A stretch of 64,000 nucleotides of DNA from Hypericum androsaemum. Taxonomy: Eukaryota > Streptophyta > Magnoliopsida > Malpighiales > Hypericaceae. The notes beneath the pieces are model-generated. The model did no database searches, was not told where the DNA came from, and saw only the letters and a list, made by a program, of their open reading frames with translations. The stretch spans positions 8,275,344-8,339,343 of the forward strand of contig OZ023190.1 of assembly GCA_963995505.1 (NCBI GenBank), given 5' to 3'. The stretch's first letter is position 1, and each line of letters begins with the position of its first letter. Made by a program: the position numbers and the translations under genes. Below, one piece after another: positions 32,801-45,306 of the stretch.

Positions 32801-35800
32801 CCTTTCTTCCCTTATCTTACTTTTTCTATCTTTTTCTTTCCTTTTCTTTCCTTTTCTTGCCTTATCTTGCCTTTTCTTGCCTTTCCTTGCCTTTTATTGC
32901 ATTTTAATACCTTATCTTGCCTTATCTTGCCTTTTCTGGCCTTTTCCTTACCCTTTTCTTGCCTTAGCTTACCTTTTCTTGCCTTATCTTTCCTTTTCTT
33001 GCCTTTTCATGCCTTATCTTACTATTTCTTGCCTTTTCTTGCCTTTTCTTACCTTATATTGCCTTATCTTGCATTTTCTTCCCATATCTTGTCTTTTCTT
33101 TTCTTATCTTGCCTTTTCTTGACATATCTCGCCTTTTCTTACCTTTTCTTTCCTTTTCTTGCCTTTTCCTTGCATTTTCTTATCTTTTCTTGCCTTTTCT
33201 TTCTTTTTCTTACCTTTTCTTGCCTTATCTTGCCTTTTCTTTCCTTGTCTTACCTTTTCTTGCCTTTCCTTTCCTTTTCTTTCCTTTTCTTCCCTTATCT
33301 TGCCTTTTATTTCTTTTTCTTGCCTTATCTTCCCTTCTCTTACCTTAAAAGCCGTATCTTGACTTCTCTTGCCGTTTCCTTCCTTATCTTGTCTTTTCTT
33401 TCCATATCATGCATTTTCTAACCTTTTCTTGCCTTTTCCTGCCTTTTCCTTGCCTTTTCTTGCCATATCTTGCCTTTTCTTGCCTTTTCCTTGCCTTTTT
33501 CTTGCCTTTTCCTTGCCTTTTTCTTGCCTTTTTCTTGCCTTATCTTGCCTTTTCCTGCCTTATCTTGCTTTTTCTATCCCTTTCTTGCCTTATCTTACTT
33601 TTTCTATCTTTTTCTTTCCTTTGCTTTTCTTTTCTTGCCTTATCTTGCTTTTTCTTGCCTTTCCTTGCCTTTTATTGCCTTATCTTGCCTTATCTTGCCT
33701 TTTTTGGCCTTTTCCTTACCCTTTTCTTCCCTTAGGTTGCCTTTTCTTCCCTTAGCTTGCCTTTTCTTGCCTTATCATTCCTTTTCTTGCCTTTTCATGC
33801 CTTATCTTACTATTTCTTGCCTTTTCTTGCCTTTTCTTACCTTATCTTGCCTTATCTTGCATTTGCTTCCCTTATCTTGTCTTTTCTTGTCTTATCTTGC
33901 CTTTTCTTGACATATCTCGCCTTTTCTTTCCTTTTCTTGCCTTTTCCTTACATTTTCTTATCTTTTCTTGCCTTTTCTTTCTTTTTCTTGCCTTTTTTGC
34001 CTTATCTTGCCTTTTCTTTCCTTTTCTTACCTTTTTTTTCCTTTCCTTTCCTTTTCTTTCCTTTGCTTCCCTAATCTTGCCTTTTCTTTCTTTTTCTTGC
34101 CTTATCTTCCCTTCTCTTACCTTAAAAGCCGTATCTTGACTTCATTTGTCATTTCCTTCCTTATCTTGTCTTTTCTTGCCATATCATGCATTTTCTATCC
34201 TTTTCTTGCCTTTTCCTGCCTTTTCCTTGCCTTTTCTTGCCATATCTTGCCTTTTCTTGCCTTTTCCTTACCTTTTTCTTGCTTTTCCTTGCCTTTTTCT
34301 TGCCTTTTCTTTCCTTTTCTTGCCATATCTTGCCTTTTCTTGCCTTTTCTTTCCTTTTCTTTCCTTTTCTTTACTTTTCTTACCTTTTCTTCACTTTTCC
34401 TTCCTTTTCTTTCCATTCATTCCTTTTCTTGCCTTATTTTGCCTTTTCTTTCCTTTTCTTGCCCTATCTTGACTTTTCTTGCCTTATCTTCCTTATCTTG
34501 CATTTTCTTGCCATATATATCATTTTCTTGCCTTTTGTTTCCTTTTCTTGCATTTCCTTACCTTTTCTTTCCTTTTCTTGCCAATTCTAGCCTTATCTTG
34601 CCTTTTCTTTCCTTTTCTTGTCTTTTCTTACCTTATCTTTCCTTATCTTGCCTCTTCTTTCCTTTTCTTGCGTTATATTGCCTTTTCTTGCCTTATTTTG
34701 ACTTTTCTTGCATTTTCTTTTCTTATCTTGCCTTTTCTTTCCTTTTCTTGCCTTTTCCTTGCCTTTTCTTATATTTTCTTTCTTTTTCTTGCCTTTTCTT
34801 CCCTTATCGTGCCTTTTCATGACTTTTCTATTCTTTTCTTGCCTTTTTCTTATGTTTTCTTGTCTCATCTTGCGTTATTTTGCCTTTTCTTAACTTTTCT
34901 TTCCTTATCTTGCCTCCTCTTGCCTTATCTTGCCTTTTATTTCCTTTTCTTTCCTTTTCCTTGCCTACGGTTGCCTTATCTTTCTTTTTCTTTCCTTTTC
35001 TTGCCTTATCTTTCCTTTTCTTGCCTTATCTTTCCTTTTCTTTATTTTTCTTTCCTTTTATTTCCTTTTCTTGCCCCATCTTGCCTTTTCTTGCCTCTTC
35101 TTTACCTATTCTTGCCTTATCTTGACTTATCTTGCCTTATCTTGCTTTTTCTTGCTTCATCTTGCCTTTTCTTGCCTTATCTTGCTTTTCATGATTTTTC
35201 TTGCCTTTTCTTGCCATTTCTTGCCTTTTCTTTCCTTATCTTGCCTTTTCTTACCTTTTCTTGCCATATCTTGCCTTTTCTTGCCTTATCTTTCCTTTTC
35301 TTGACTTATCTTGCCGTTTCTTGCCTTTTCTTGACATATCTCGCCTTTTCTTGCCTTTTCTTGACATATCTCGCCTTTTCTTGCCTTTTCTTGTCATATC
35401 TTTACTTTTCTTGCATTTTCCTTGCCTTTTCTTTCATTTTCTTGCCTTTTCTTGCCTTATCTTGCGTTATCTTCCCTTGTCTTCCCTATTCTTTCATTTT
35501 CTTTCCTTTTCATGCCTTATCTTGCCTTTTTTTTCTTTTTCTTACTTTATCTTGCCTTTTCTTGCTTTATCTTGCCTTAACTTACCTTTTCTTGACTTCT
35601 TTTGCCTTTTCTTTCCTTATCTTGCCTTTTCTTGCCACATCTTGCATTTTCTATCCTTTTTTTGCCTTTTCCTGCCTTTTGTTGCCTTTTCTTACCTTAT
35701 CTTTCCTTTTCTTGTCATATCTTGCCTTGTCCTTGCCTTATCTTGCCTATTTTTTCCTTTTCTTGCCTATTCTTGCCTTATCTTCCCTTTTCTTGCCTTT

Positions 35801-38800
35801 TCTTGCCTTTTATTGCCTTTTCTTTCCTTTTCTTTCCTTTTCTTGCCTTTCCTTGCCTTTTCTTGCCTTGTCTTTCCTTATCTTTCCTTTTCTTGCCTTA
35901 TCTTGCCTTTTCTTTCTTTTTCTTTTCTTTTCTTTTCTTACCTTTTCTTGCCTTATCTTGCCTTTTCTTTGTTTTTCTTTCCTTTTCTTTCCCTTTCTTG
36001 CCTTTTCTTGACTTATCTTGCCTTTTCTTTCCTTTTATTTCCTTTGTTTCCTTTTTTAGCCTTATCTTGCCTTTTCTTTACTTATCTTGCCTTGTCTTGC
36101 CTTATCTTGACTTTTCTTGCCTTATCTTCCCTATATTGAATTTTCTTGCCATATCTTGCCTTTGCTTGCCAGTTCCTTATCGTTTGTTGCCTTTTCTTGC
36201 CTTATCTTATCTTATCTTTTCTTTTCTTGCCTTATCTTGCCAATTCTAGCCTTATCTTTCCTTATCTTGCATTTTCATACCTTTTTCTTGCCTTTTTCTT
36301 ACCTTATCTTTCCTTATCTTGCCTCTTCTTTCCTTTTCTTGCCTAATCATGCCTTTTCTTGCCTTTTCTTGCCTTATTTTGACTTTTCTTTCCTTTTCTT
36401 TTCTTATCTTGCCTTTTCTTGCCATATCTTGCCTTTTCTTACATTTTCTTGCCTTTTCCTTGCCTTTTCTTGTATTTTTCTCCTTTTCTTGCCTTTTCTT
36501 GCCTTATCGTGCCTTTTCATGCTTTTTCTTGCCTTTTCTATCGTTCTCTTACCTTTTTCTAACCTTTTCTTATCTCATCTTGTGTTATCTTGCCTTTTCT
36601 TAACTTTTCTTTCCTTATCTTGCCTCCTCTTGCCTTATCTTGCCTTTTCTTTCCTTTTTTTGCTTTTTCCTTGCCTTTTCTTGCCTTATCTTGCATTTTC
36701 TTTCCTTTTCTTGTCTTATCTGTCCTTTTCTTTCCTTTTATTTCCTTTTCTTGCCTTTTCTTGCCTTTCCTTACCTTTTATTGCCTTTTCTTACCTTATC
36801 TTGCCTTATCTTACCTTTTTTGTCCTTTTCCTTACCCTTTCCTTGCCTCAACTTACCTTTTCTTGCATCATCTTGCCTTTTCCTTACCTATTTTTGCCTT
36901 ATCTGGACTTATCTTGCCTTATCTTTTCTTTTCTTGCCTTATCTTACCTTTTCTTGACTTCTCTTGCATTTTCTTTCCTTATCTTGCCTTTTCTGGCCAC
37001 ATCTTGAATTTTCTATCCTTTTCTTGCCTTTCTCTGCCTTCCTATAGCATTTTCTTGCCTTTTCTTAAGTTATATTGCTTTTTCTTGTCTTTTCTTGAGT
37101 TTTCTTGCCTTTTCTTGCCTTTTTCTTACCTTTTCTTGCCTTATCTTGCCTTATCTTTTCTTTTCTTGCCTTTTCTTGCCTTCTCTTGCCTTTTCTTTCC
37201 TTTTCTTGCCTTTTGTTTCCTTTTCTTGCCTTTCCTTTCCTTTCTTTTCTTTTCTTGAATTATCTTTCTTTTTCTAGCCATATCATGACTTTTATTGCCT
37301 TATCTTTCCTTATCTTGCATTTTCTTGCCATATCACGCCTTTTCTTGCATTTTCTTTTCTTGCATTTTCCTTACTTTTCTTTCCTTTTCTTGTCTTATCT
37401 TTCCTTTTCTTGCCATTTCTTGCCTTACCTTGCCTTTTATTTCCTTTTCTTGTCTTTTCTTACCATATTGTTCCTTATCTTGCCTCTTCTTGCCTTTTCT
37501 TGCCTTTTCATGACTTTTCTTGCCATATCTTGCCTTTTCTTGCCCTTTCCTTGCCTTTTCTTGTCTTTTCTTGTATTTTCTTTCCCCTTCTTGCCTTATC
37601 ATAATTTTTCATACCTTTTTCTTGCCTTTTCTTGCCTTTTCTTTCCTTTTCCATGCCTTTTCTTGTCTTATCTTGCATTATCTTACGTTATCTTGCCTTT
37701 TTTTAACTTTTCTATCCTTATCTTGCCTCCTCTTGCCTTATCTTGCCTTTTCTTGCCTTTTTCTAGCCTTATCGTGCCTTTTCTTTCCTTTGCTTGCTTT
37801 ATCATACCTTTTCTATCTTTTTCTTTCCTTTTCTTGCCTTATCTTGCCTTTTCTTGCCTTTCCTTCCCATTTATTGCCTTTTCTTACCTTATCTTGCCTC
37901 ATCTTGCCTTTTCAGGCCTTTTCCTTGCCCTTTTCTTTCCTTATCTTTCCTTTTCTTTCCTTTTCATGCCTTATCTTACCTTTTCTTACCTTTTCTTACC
38001 TTATCTTGCCTTATCTTGTATTATCTTGCCATTTCAAGCCTTATCTTATCTTGACTTTTCTTGACATATCTTGCCTTTTCTTTCCTTTTCTTGCCTTTTC
38101 CTTGCCTTTTCTTATCTTTTATTCCCTTTTCTTTCTTTTTCTTGCCTTTTCTTGCCTTATCTCGCCTTTTCTTTCTTTTTCTTTCCTTTTCTTGCCTTGC
38201 CTTTCCTTTTCTTTCCTTTTCTTGCTTATCTTGCCTCTTCTTTCTTTTTCTTGCCTTATCCGGCCTTTTCTTGTCTTATCTTGCCTTATCTTGACTTCTC
38301 TTGCCTTTTTTCTCTTTATTTTTCCTTTTCTTGCCATATCTTTTCTTGCCTTTTCCTGCCTTTTCCTAGCCTTTTCTTGCCATATTTTACATTTTCTTAC
38401 CTTTTTCTTGCCTTTTTCTTGCCTTATCTTGCCTTTTCTTTCCTTTTCTTGCCTTTTCGTGCCTTATCTTGCCTTTTCTTTCCTTTTCCTACCTTTTCCT
38501 ACCCTTTTATTGCCATATCTTGCCTTTTCTTTCCTTTTCCTTGACTCTTCCTTGCCTTTTCTTGCCTTATCTTGCCTTATCTTTCATTTTCTTACCTTTT
38601 CTTGACTTATCTTGTCTTTCCTTGCCTTTTCCTTAACTTTTCTTTCCTTTTCTTGCCTTACCTTATCTTATCTTGCCTTGTCTTGCCCATTCTAGCCTTA
38701 TCTTGCCTTTTCTTTCCTTTTCTTGTCTTTTCTTACCTTATCTTTCCTTATCTTCCCTCTTCTTTCCTTTTCTTGCCTAATCTTGCCTTTTCTTGCATTT

Positions 38801-41708
38801 TCTTGCGTTGTCTTGACTTCTCTTGCCTTATTTTGACTTTCCTTTCCTTTTCTTTCCTTATCTTGCATTTTCTTGCCTTTTCATGCCTTAGTTTGACTTT
38901 TCTTGACTTTCCTTGCCTTTTCTTATATTGTCTATCCTTTTCTTGCCTTTTCTTGCCTTATCTTGCATTTTCTTTCCTTATCTTGCCTTTTCCTTACCTT
39001 TTCTTTCCTTTTCTTATATTTTCTATCCTTTTCTTGCCTTATCGTGCCTTTTCATTCCTTTTCTTGCCTTTTTTATCCTTCTCTTGCCTTTTCCTTACCT
39101 TTTCTTGTCTGATCTTGCGTTATCTTGCCTTTTCTTAACGTTCTTTCCTTATCTTGCCTCCTCTTGCCTTATCTTGCCTTTTTTTTCCTTTTCTTGCCTT
39201 TTTCTTGCATTTTCTTGCCTTATCTTTCCTTATCTTTCCTTTTCTTACCTTATCTTGCATTTTCTTTCCATTTATTTCCTTTGCTTGCCTTATCTTGCCT
39301 TATCTTGCCTTTCCTTGCTTTCTATTACCTTTTCTTACCTTATCTTGCATTATCTTGCCTTTTCTAGCCTTATCCTTACCTTTTTCTTGCCTTTTCTTGC
39401 CTCATCTTACCTTTTTCTTGCTTTATCTTGCCTTTTCTTGCCTTCTCTTGCTTTTCATAATTTTCTTGCCTTTTCTTTCCTTTTCTTGCCTATTGTTGCC
39501 ATATCTTGCCTTTTCTTGCCTTATCTTGCCTTTTCTTCACGTTTCTTTCCTTATCTTACATTTTCTTGCCTTATCTTGCCTTTTCTTGACATACCTCGCC
39601 TTTTCTTTTACTTTTCTTTCCTTTCCTTGCCTTTTCTTGCCTTTTCTTTCTTTTTCTTGTCTTTTCTTGCCTTATCTTGCCTTTTCTTCCCTTTTCTTCA
39701 CTTTTCTTTCATTTTCTTGCCTTTTCTTTCCTTTTCTTTCCTTTTCTTGCCTTTTCCTTGCCTTTTCTTGCCTTTTCTTTCCTTTTCTTGCCTTTTCTTG
39801 ACTTATCTTGCCTTTTCTTAACTTTTCTTTCCATTTCTTGCCTTTTCTTTCCTTTTCTTTCCTTTTCTTCCCTTATCTTGCCTTTTCTTTGCTTATCTTG
39901 ACTTTTTTTGCCTTATCTTCCTTATCTTTCATTTTCTTGCCATATCTTGCCTTTTCTTACCTTTTCTTGTCTTTTCCTTACCTTTTTTTGCCTTATCTTA
40001 TCTTGCATTTTCTAGCCTTATCTTGCCCATTCTAGCCTTATCTTGCCTTATCTTGCCTTCTCTTTCCTTTTCTTGTCCTTTCTTACCTTTTCTTTCCTCA
40101 TCTTGCCTTTTCTTGCCATATCTTGCCTTTCCTTTCCTTTTCTTGCCTTTTCCTTGCCTTTTCTTGCCTTCTCTTGTATTTTTTTCCTTTTCTTGCCTTA
40201 TCGTGCCTTTTCATGCCATTTTATGCCTTTTTATGCCTTTTCTTGACTTTTCTTGCCTTCTCATTCCTTTTCTTGCCCATTCTAGCCTTATCTTTCCTTA
40301 TTTTGACTTTTTTCCCTTTTCTTTCCTCATCTTGCCTTTTCTTGCCATATCTTGCCTTTTCTTTCCTTTTCTTGCCTTTTTCTTGCCTTTTCTTGCCTTT
40401 TCTTTCCTTTTCTATCCTTCTCTTACCTTTTCCTTACCTTTTTCTATCTCATTTTGCGTTATCTTGCCTTTTCTATCTTTTTCTTTCCTTCTCTTGCTTT
40501 ATCTTCACTTATCTTTCCTTATCTTGACTTCTCTTGCCTTTTCTTTTCTTATCTTGCCTTTTCTTGCCTTATCTTGCATTTTCTATCCTTTTTTTCCTTT
40601 TCCTGCCTTTTCCTAGCCTTTTCTTACCTTATCTTTCCTTTTCTTCTCATATCTTGCTATTTCTTCCCTTTTCCTTGCATTTTCTTGCCTTATCATGTCT
40701 TTTCTTTCCTTTTCTTGCCTTATCTTGCCTTTTCTTTCATTTTTTCATCTTTTCTTGCCTTTTCTTTCCCTTTTTTCCTTTTCTTGCCTTATCTTGCCTT
40801 TTCTTTTCTTTTCTTGCCTTATCTCGCCTTTTCTTGCCTTCTCTTGCCTTATATTGACTTTTCTTGCCTTATCTTTCCTTATCTTACATTTTCTTACCAT
40901 ATCTTGCCTTTTCTTGCCTTTTCTTTCCTTTTCTTGCCTTTTTCTTACATTTTCTTGCCTTTTCTTGCCTTATCTTGTCGTCTTTTGCCTTTTCTTGCCT
41001 TTTCTTGCCTGTTCTTCCCTTATCTTGCCTTTTCTTACCTTATCTTTCCTTTTCTTGTCTTTTCTTACCTTATCTTTCCTTAACTTGTCTCTTCTTGCCT
41101 TTTCTTGCCTTATCTTGCCTTATCTTGCCTTATCTTGCCCTTTCTTGCCTTATCTTGCCTTTTCTTGCCTTATCTTGCCCTTTCTTGCCTTATTTTGACT
41201 TTTCTTACCTTTTCTTTTCTTATCTTGACATTTCTTGCTATATCTTGCCTTTTCTTTTCTTTTCTTGCCTTTTCCTTGCCTTTTCTTATTTTTCTTGTAT
41301 TTTCTTTCCTTTTCTTTCCTTTTCTTGCCTTATCGTGCCTTTTCTTGGCTTCTCTTGCCTTTTCCGTACCTTTTCTAGTCTTATCTTGTATTCTCTTCCC
41401 TTTTCTTAACTTTTCATTCCTTATCTAGACTCCTCTTGCCTTATCTTGCCATTTCTTTTCTTTTCTTGCTTTTGCCTTGCCTTTCCCTTGCCTTTTCTTG
41501 CATTTTCTTACCTTTTCTTGCCTTATCTTGCCTTTTCTTGCCTTTTCTTTCTTTTTCTTTTCTTTTCTTTTCTTTTCTTGCCTTTTCTTGCCATTTCTTA
41601 CATTTTCTTGCATTTTCCTTGCCTTTTCTTGCCTTATATTGCCTTTTCTTGACTTATCTTGTCTTATCTTTCATTTTCTTGCCTTTTCTTGCCTTTTCTT
41701 GCCTTTTC

Positions 41709-42614
41709 TGTTCACGATAATAAATATTCAATTATAAATTGGGATGAGAATCGTGTAAAAAAAATACCAATAATACATTTCAAAAAAATGGTAGTATGAT
41801 GTTGGATTGTCTCGAATCCAATTCAACAATTATGGAAGTAGGGTAAAACAAATATATGAAAATAAGTTCATTGACCTTACCTCTTTGAACAAAGGATAAG
41901 GATCCTTTAAAAAAAGAAAAAGGCAACCAGGACTAGGAAAGAAAAGCTACGTTGGTTCATTAAGAAGTGATAAGTGCAAAATAAAATAATAATAATAGAA
42001 GATGATAAAAGAAAAGAAAATGTGGCAACCAAAAATAGAGCCACCTCAAAACAATTTCTATTATAAAATAGGAAGTTGGGGTGAACTTGGCTTCCTTCAG
42101 TTTTTACGGAAACCCACAGTAAACCAAACAAAGAAATAGGTAAGGAAACTAAAAAAAAGAAAGAAATGATGGCAACGAGAGGAAAAGAAAATAAAGAGAA
42201 AGATGGAGAGCCACCGAGGAGATAATAAGGGGAAGGGAAAAGGGAAATTATCTAGGTAAGCTATTTTTAATATTGTGTAAGTACTGACAATTTAATTGTA
42301 AGTAACAACTACGTGACTTAAGATTAATTTTATGGTTAATTAGTTCAATTGAAATGTAATCATGGATATGGACAATTAACAATGAAAAGTTGGCAAGTTC
42401 AACTTCCGACTATAGGAAGCAAAAATTAAGACAGAAAAATTGAGAGACCTAGATGAGAACTTGATGGACTGTTACTTTAAGTAGAGAAACAGAATGTAAT
42501 TTATTGTTGAAGCTTTATTTGATTTAAAGCTACTTCTTGTGGTAATATGGCTTAATTGGATCACGACAAAATAATTGAATATACTAAAGTATAAATTGTT
42601 TTAGACACACGTAT
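41709..42614 (+). repeat. 5' LTR of Tekay-like element, left piece (5'-truncated)
   Basis: From CACGATAATAAATATTC (41713) to the MULE insertion site it matches 56235-57599 of the 3' LTR, minus the 452-bp element there. The LTR start (TGTAATATCC and about 94 further bases) is absent, so satellite runs straight into mid-LTR sequence. No gene is seen. Confidence 0.88.
42606..42614. repeat. Left target-site duplication of the MULE (CACACGTAT)
   Basis: CACACGTAT sits directly before the MULE start. The right copy at 50900-50908 is CGCACGTAT (8 of 9 equal). The empty site in the 3' LTR (57591-57599) has one CACACGTAT. Nine base pairs is the Mutator hallmark. Confidence 0.88.
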
Positions 42615-42636
42615 GGGTGCGGATTCGATCCTGGGC
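42615..42636 (+). repeat. Left terminal inverted repeat of the MULE
   Basis: It starts GGGTGCGGATTCGATCCTGG and pairs with 50878-50899. Mismatches fall at positions 5-7, 12 and 14. It is short for a MULE. Confidence 0.75.
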
Positions 42637-43331
42637 TTTGATTCGTGAGCGCGTGAATACAACCGTGAAACTGCTCTCCCTCCCTTTTTTCAAAATTGCG
42701 TCTCCTCTGCTTCTCCAACTATACTCTCTCTTCGCTCTCTCTCTTCGTCTGTCTCTCTATCCCCCCTTTCTCTAGTCGGTTCCAACTGACGTCGAGTTCG
42801 CGAGTGAACAAGGTGGACTACCGATAGAGCGAACGAGGCGTACAACCAACTGCGATGTCTTGAGCGGGCCAGATGGACAATCGACGGCGAGGTCGAAAAC
42901 CAAAAGCGAGGTCGACAACCGACGGCGAGGTCACGTACTTCTCCTTTTATTTCATCTTCTTCCACGTTATTATGGTTATTAGGGTTTGATAGTTATTTTT
43001 TTATGTTATTAGGGTTTTCGGTTTTCAATTTTGTCGAGGGTTTTCTTATTTTTTTTAGGGATTTTAGTATTATTTAGGGTTTTCGGTTTTCGATTTGTCG
43101 AGATTTTTATTTTATTTTACTGTTATTTAGGGATTTTAGTGTTATTTTAGAGTCATGCTTTGTTCTGGAGTGTTTCAATTGTTTGATCTTCATTATTAAA
43201 TGGTTTGTCCTGTCATTATTGAATGGTTTAATTTTTATTATAAAATAGTTTCTTCTGTTGAACATGCACCTAGCTGTGTCCAAATCTGCTCGTCTTCATC
43301 GAAGCCAAGTTTATGGTTATTTTTATTGCAG
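42637..43331 (+). other. MULE left flank: CT-rich leader and presumed first intron of the Ulp1-like gene
   Basis: 42684-42775 is rich in CTCT words (TCTCTCTTCGCTCTCTCTC), common in plant 5' leaders. 42960-43150 has repeated TTAGGGTTTTCGGTTTTC-like words, also leader-like. 43186-43245 holds three copies, in reverse orientation, of the repeat core found in other introns (GAATGGTTT). The stretch ends at an acceptor, TTTTATTGCAG (43321-43331). No coding exon could be fixed with confidence before 43332. Confidence 0.5.
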
Positions 43332-44594
43332 GTGGGTCATGAACAAAAGTCGTGTGGGAGGCCGAGCTATATGAAGGAATTGAATTGTCGTTTGTTTGGT
43401 CCCCAAAGTCACCCAGATGCTGCAGAACGGATACGTTTCATTAAGCAAGCTGGGTTTTCCTACCTCTTCAAAGTTGAAGAGGCTGATATTAAACCAAAGC
43501 AAATGGCTGAATTTGTTGCAATATGCAAGGATAAGGGGGCACATTTGCGTACTATTTCTGAGTTGTTTGTGAACAACAGCTATGGCATCCCAAATGGGGA
43601 TATTGATATTGTTCTAGATCGTGATGATTTCAGGGGGAAGGGAGATGGGAAAATGAATCTCACTAATTTTCTTGGTAGGTATTCATTGAAATGGAGAAAA
43701 TATTCTTTTATTAGGCTCAATGAAGTGAGGGCGGTATTGTTGCGTGATAAGCCGGCCGTGGATGTAGATTGGGCGCAATTATATATCTTGTATGACATTG
43801 GGGTTTTCCTTGCCCCAACCACATCTGATGTGGTTTGCGGCAAGCTTTATGCATATATCAATCCGCCACACCATTCAAGGAAATATAATTGGTGCAAGTA
43901 TGTTACTGAAAGTGCCAATGTTGGGTTGAGGCTTGGGCTAGATAGTGCTGCTACCACTGTAATCAAGTATGGTGGTAACACGCACTTGTTGATGAGATAC
44001 CATACCCACCTTGTAGAGCTTGCTGCTGCTGGAAATGTCCCTTCCTCCTCGGATGCAAATGATGACCAATGGTTGTTGTTGCCAAATAAAGAGGTGCTTG
44101 TTTCATTTATTTCTTTATATTGTATTGTGTTCTTAATATCTGATATTCAAATTTTGTGTTCTTATTATCTGATATTTAAATCTTTTTAATCTGTTGTTGC
44201 AGCTTCTTGAAAAATTAGGGGAAATCGATGTTCGGATCAAAAATCTGAAATCCCTTAGAAGGAAGATCATGGCAGAGATTGATGATAGGAAGGGGAAGGG
44301 GACGGCAATGAAAGAGGACAAAAAGATGGGAGAGGCTGAAGGGGTAGAGGAAGTGGGAGAGGAGCAGGAGGGTGGGGAGAAGGGAGAGGCTGGAGTGGGT
44401 GAGGGAGTGGTAGAGGAAGAGGATGGAGTGGGAGATGGAGTTACAGGGTAGAGGGAGTGATGGGGGAAGATAACGATGTCGAAAATGAGGGTGCAGAGGT
44501 GAATGATCAATTTCCAACAGCGTCATATGACAAGCGTGAAATTGTGAATGATGTGTTGTCAAGGTTGAGGGCGAGAAGGCGGCAGAACAAAAAG

Positions 44595-44757
44595 GTAATT
44601 CCTTGTTAACAAACCATTTAATCATCACAAAACAAACAATTTAATAATCACCGGCCAAACAATTCAATCATAGCAGAACAAACCTTTTAATCATAATAGA
44701 TCAAACTATTTAATGATTACATAACAAACAATTTGTTGTTAATATATACTATAACAG
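44595..44757 (+). other. Intron 2 of the Ulp1-like gene, filled with the AACCATT-type repeat
   Basis: The donor is AAAAAG|GTAATT and the acceptor ATAACAG|GCG. Between them the word (A)CAAACCATTTAATCAT and variants (AACAATTTAATAATC, AACAATTCAATCAT, AACTATTTAATGAT) occur about five times at ~23-bp spacing. The same repeat fills introns of the opposite-strand transposase gene. Confidence 0.75.
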
Positions 44758-45131
44758 GCGATTGATATGTGGGAACTTAGGAGAGGCAAAAAGTATGATG
44801 CGGATGACAAACATGATGATCGAGATTATGCGCCTACTCAAACTAGTGGTGCCACTCTAAGTGAGGACATTCAGAGTGATGTTTTCGCATCAGTGTCAAG
44901 CATGGGTGAAGACGCTGTTAGGAGTGCAGAGGATCTGTCACAAGAAGTTGTTAAGGGGTCGAAGAGGGCAGGGGGTCTGATCATCATCATCGTGATGAAA
45001 AAAAAGATGATGCACCTCGTGTTGGTAATGATTTTGATCCTCCATCTTTCTCATTAGGTTTTGAAGATCTTTTCGATAAATTTGCTGCCATACATAACGT
45101 TCACAAACCTGGTGGAGATGCCAGCCACTCC

Positions 45132-45306
45132 AAAGAATCTGATTCGCAGAGCTTGTTTAATGATCCAATTTTTACACAATTGCTTTTTGCCCGGGTTGAT
45201 GAGATTTTAGCAAAGCTAAATAAATCTGATTTGCAGAGCTTGTTTAATGATCCAAATTTTACACATTTGCTTTTTGCACATGTAGATGAGGTTTCAGCAA
45301 AGATGA
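45132..45306 (+). repeat. 87-bp in-frame tandem duplication in the Ulp1-like gene
   Basis: The protein reads SDSQSLFNDPIFTQLLFARV and then SDLQSLFNDPNFTHLLFAHV, two 29-residue units back to back. The DNA units are similar (CAGAGCTTGTTTAATGATCC in both). The duplication keeps the frame, so it may have arisen while the gene was functional. Confidence 0.8.

Larger units (their letters stand above)
12841..41709 (+). repeat. Decamer satellite block 2, about 28.9 kb with higher-order structure
   Basis: Tandem TTTTCTTGCC/TTATCTTGCC decamers run without a break. Variation is mainly at position 3 (T/A), position 8 (G/T/A) and the last two bases. Occasional 9-mers and 11-mers shift the phase. Marker words recur in a fixed order: TTGCCCATTCTAGCC-like near 14838, 15658, 21799, 30609, 38690, 40025; TATCGTGCCTTTTCATGCC-like near 16620, 22022, 23099, 28117, 29183, 31586, 40200; TTAAAAGCCGTATC-like near 18325, 18781, 19305, 20100, 20550, 21337, then 24470-27490, 33346 and 34123. 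Forward frames code CLFLPFLAFS-like peptides in all phases. Reverse frames code Lys/Arg/Gln/Glu-rich peptides. No real gene is seen. Confidence 0.95.

Noticed and set aside
12841..41709. Telomeric or telomere-like repeat
   Set aside because: The unit does not match TTTAGGG or the variant plant telomere units, lacks a G-rich strand of that type, and is interrupted by retroelements.
12841..41709. CRISPR array
   Set aside because: No repeat-spacer alternation and no cas genes; it is a direct tandem repeat in a plant context.
42690..42965. 91-codon reverse frame in the MULE left flank
   Set aside because: Antisense to the CT-rich leader; arginine/glutamate-rich because of CTCT repeats.
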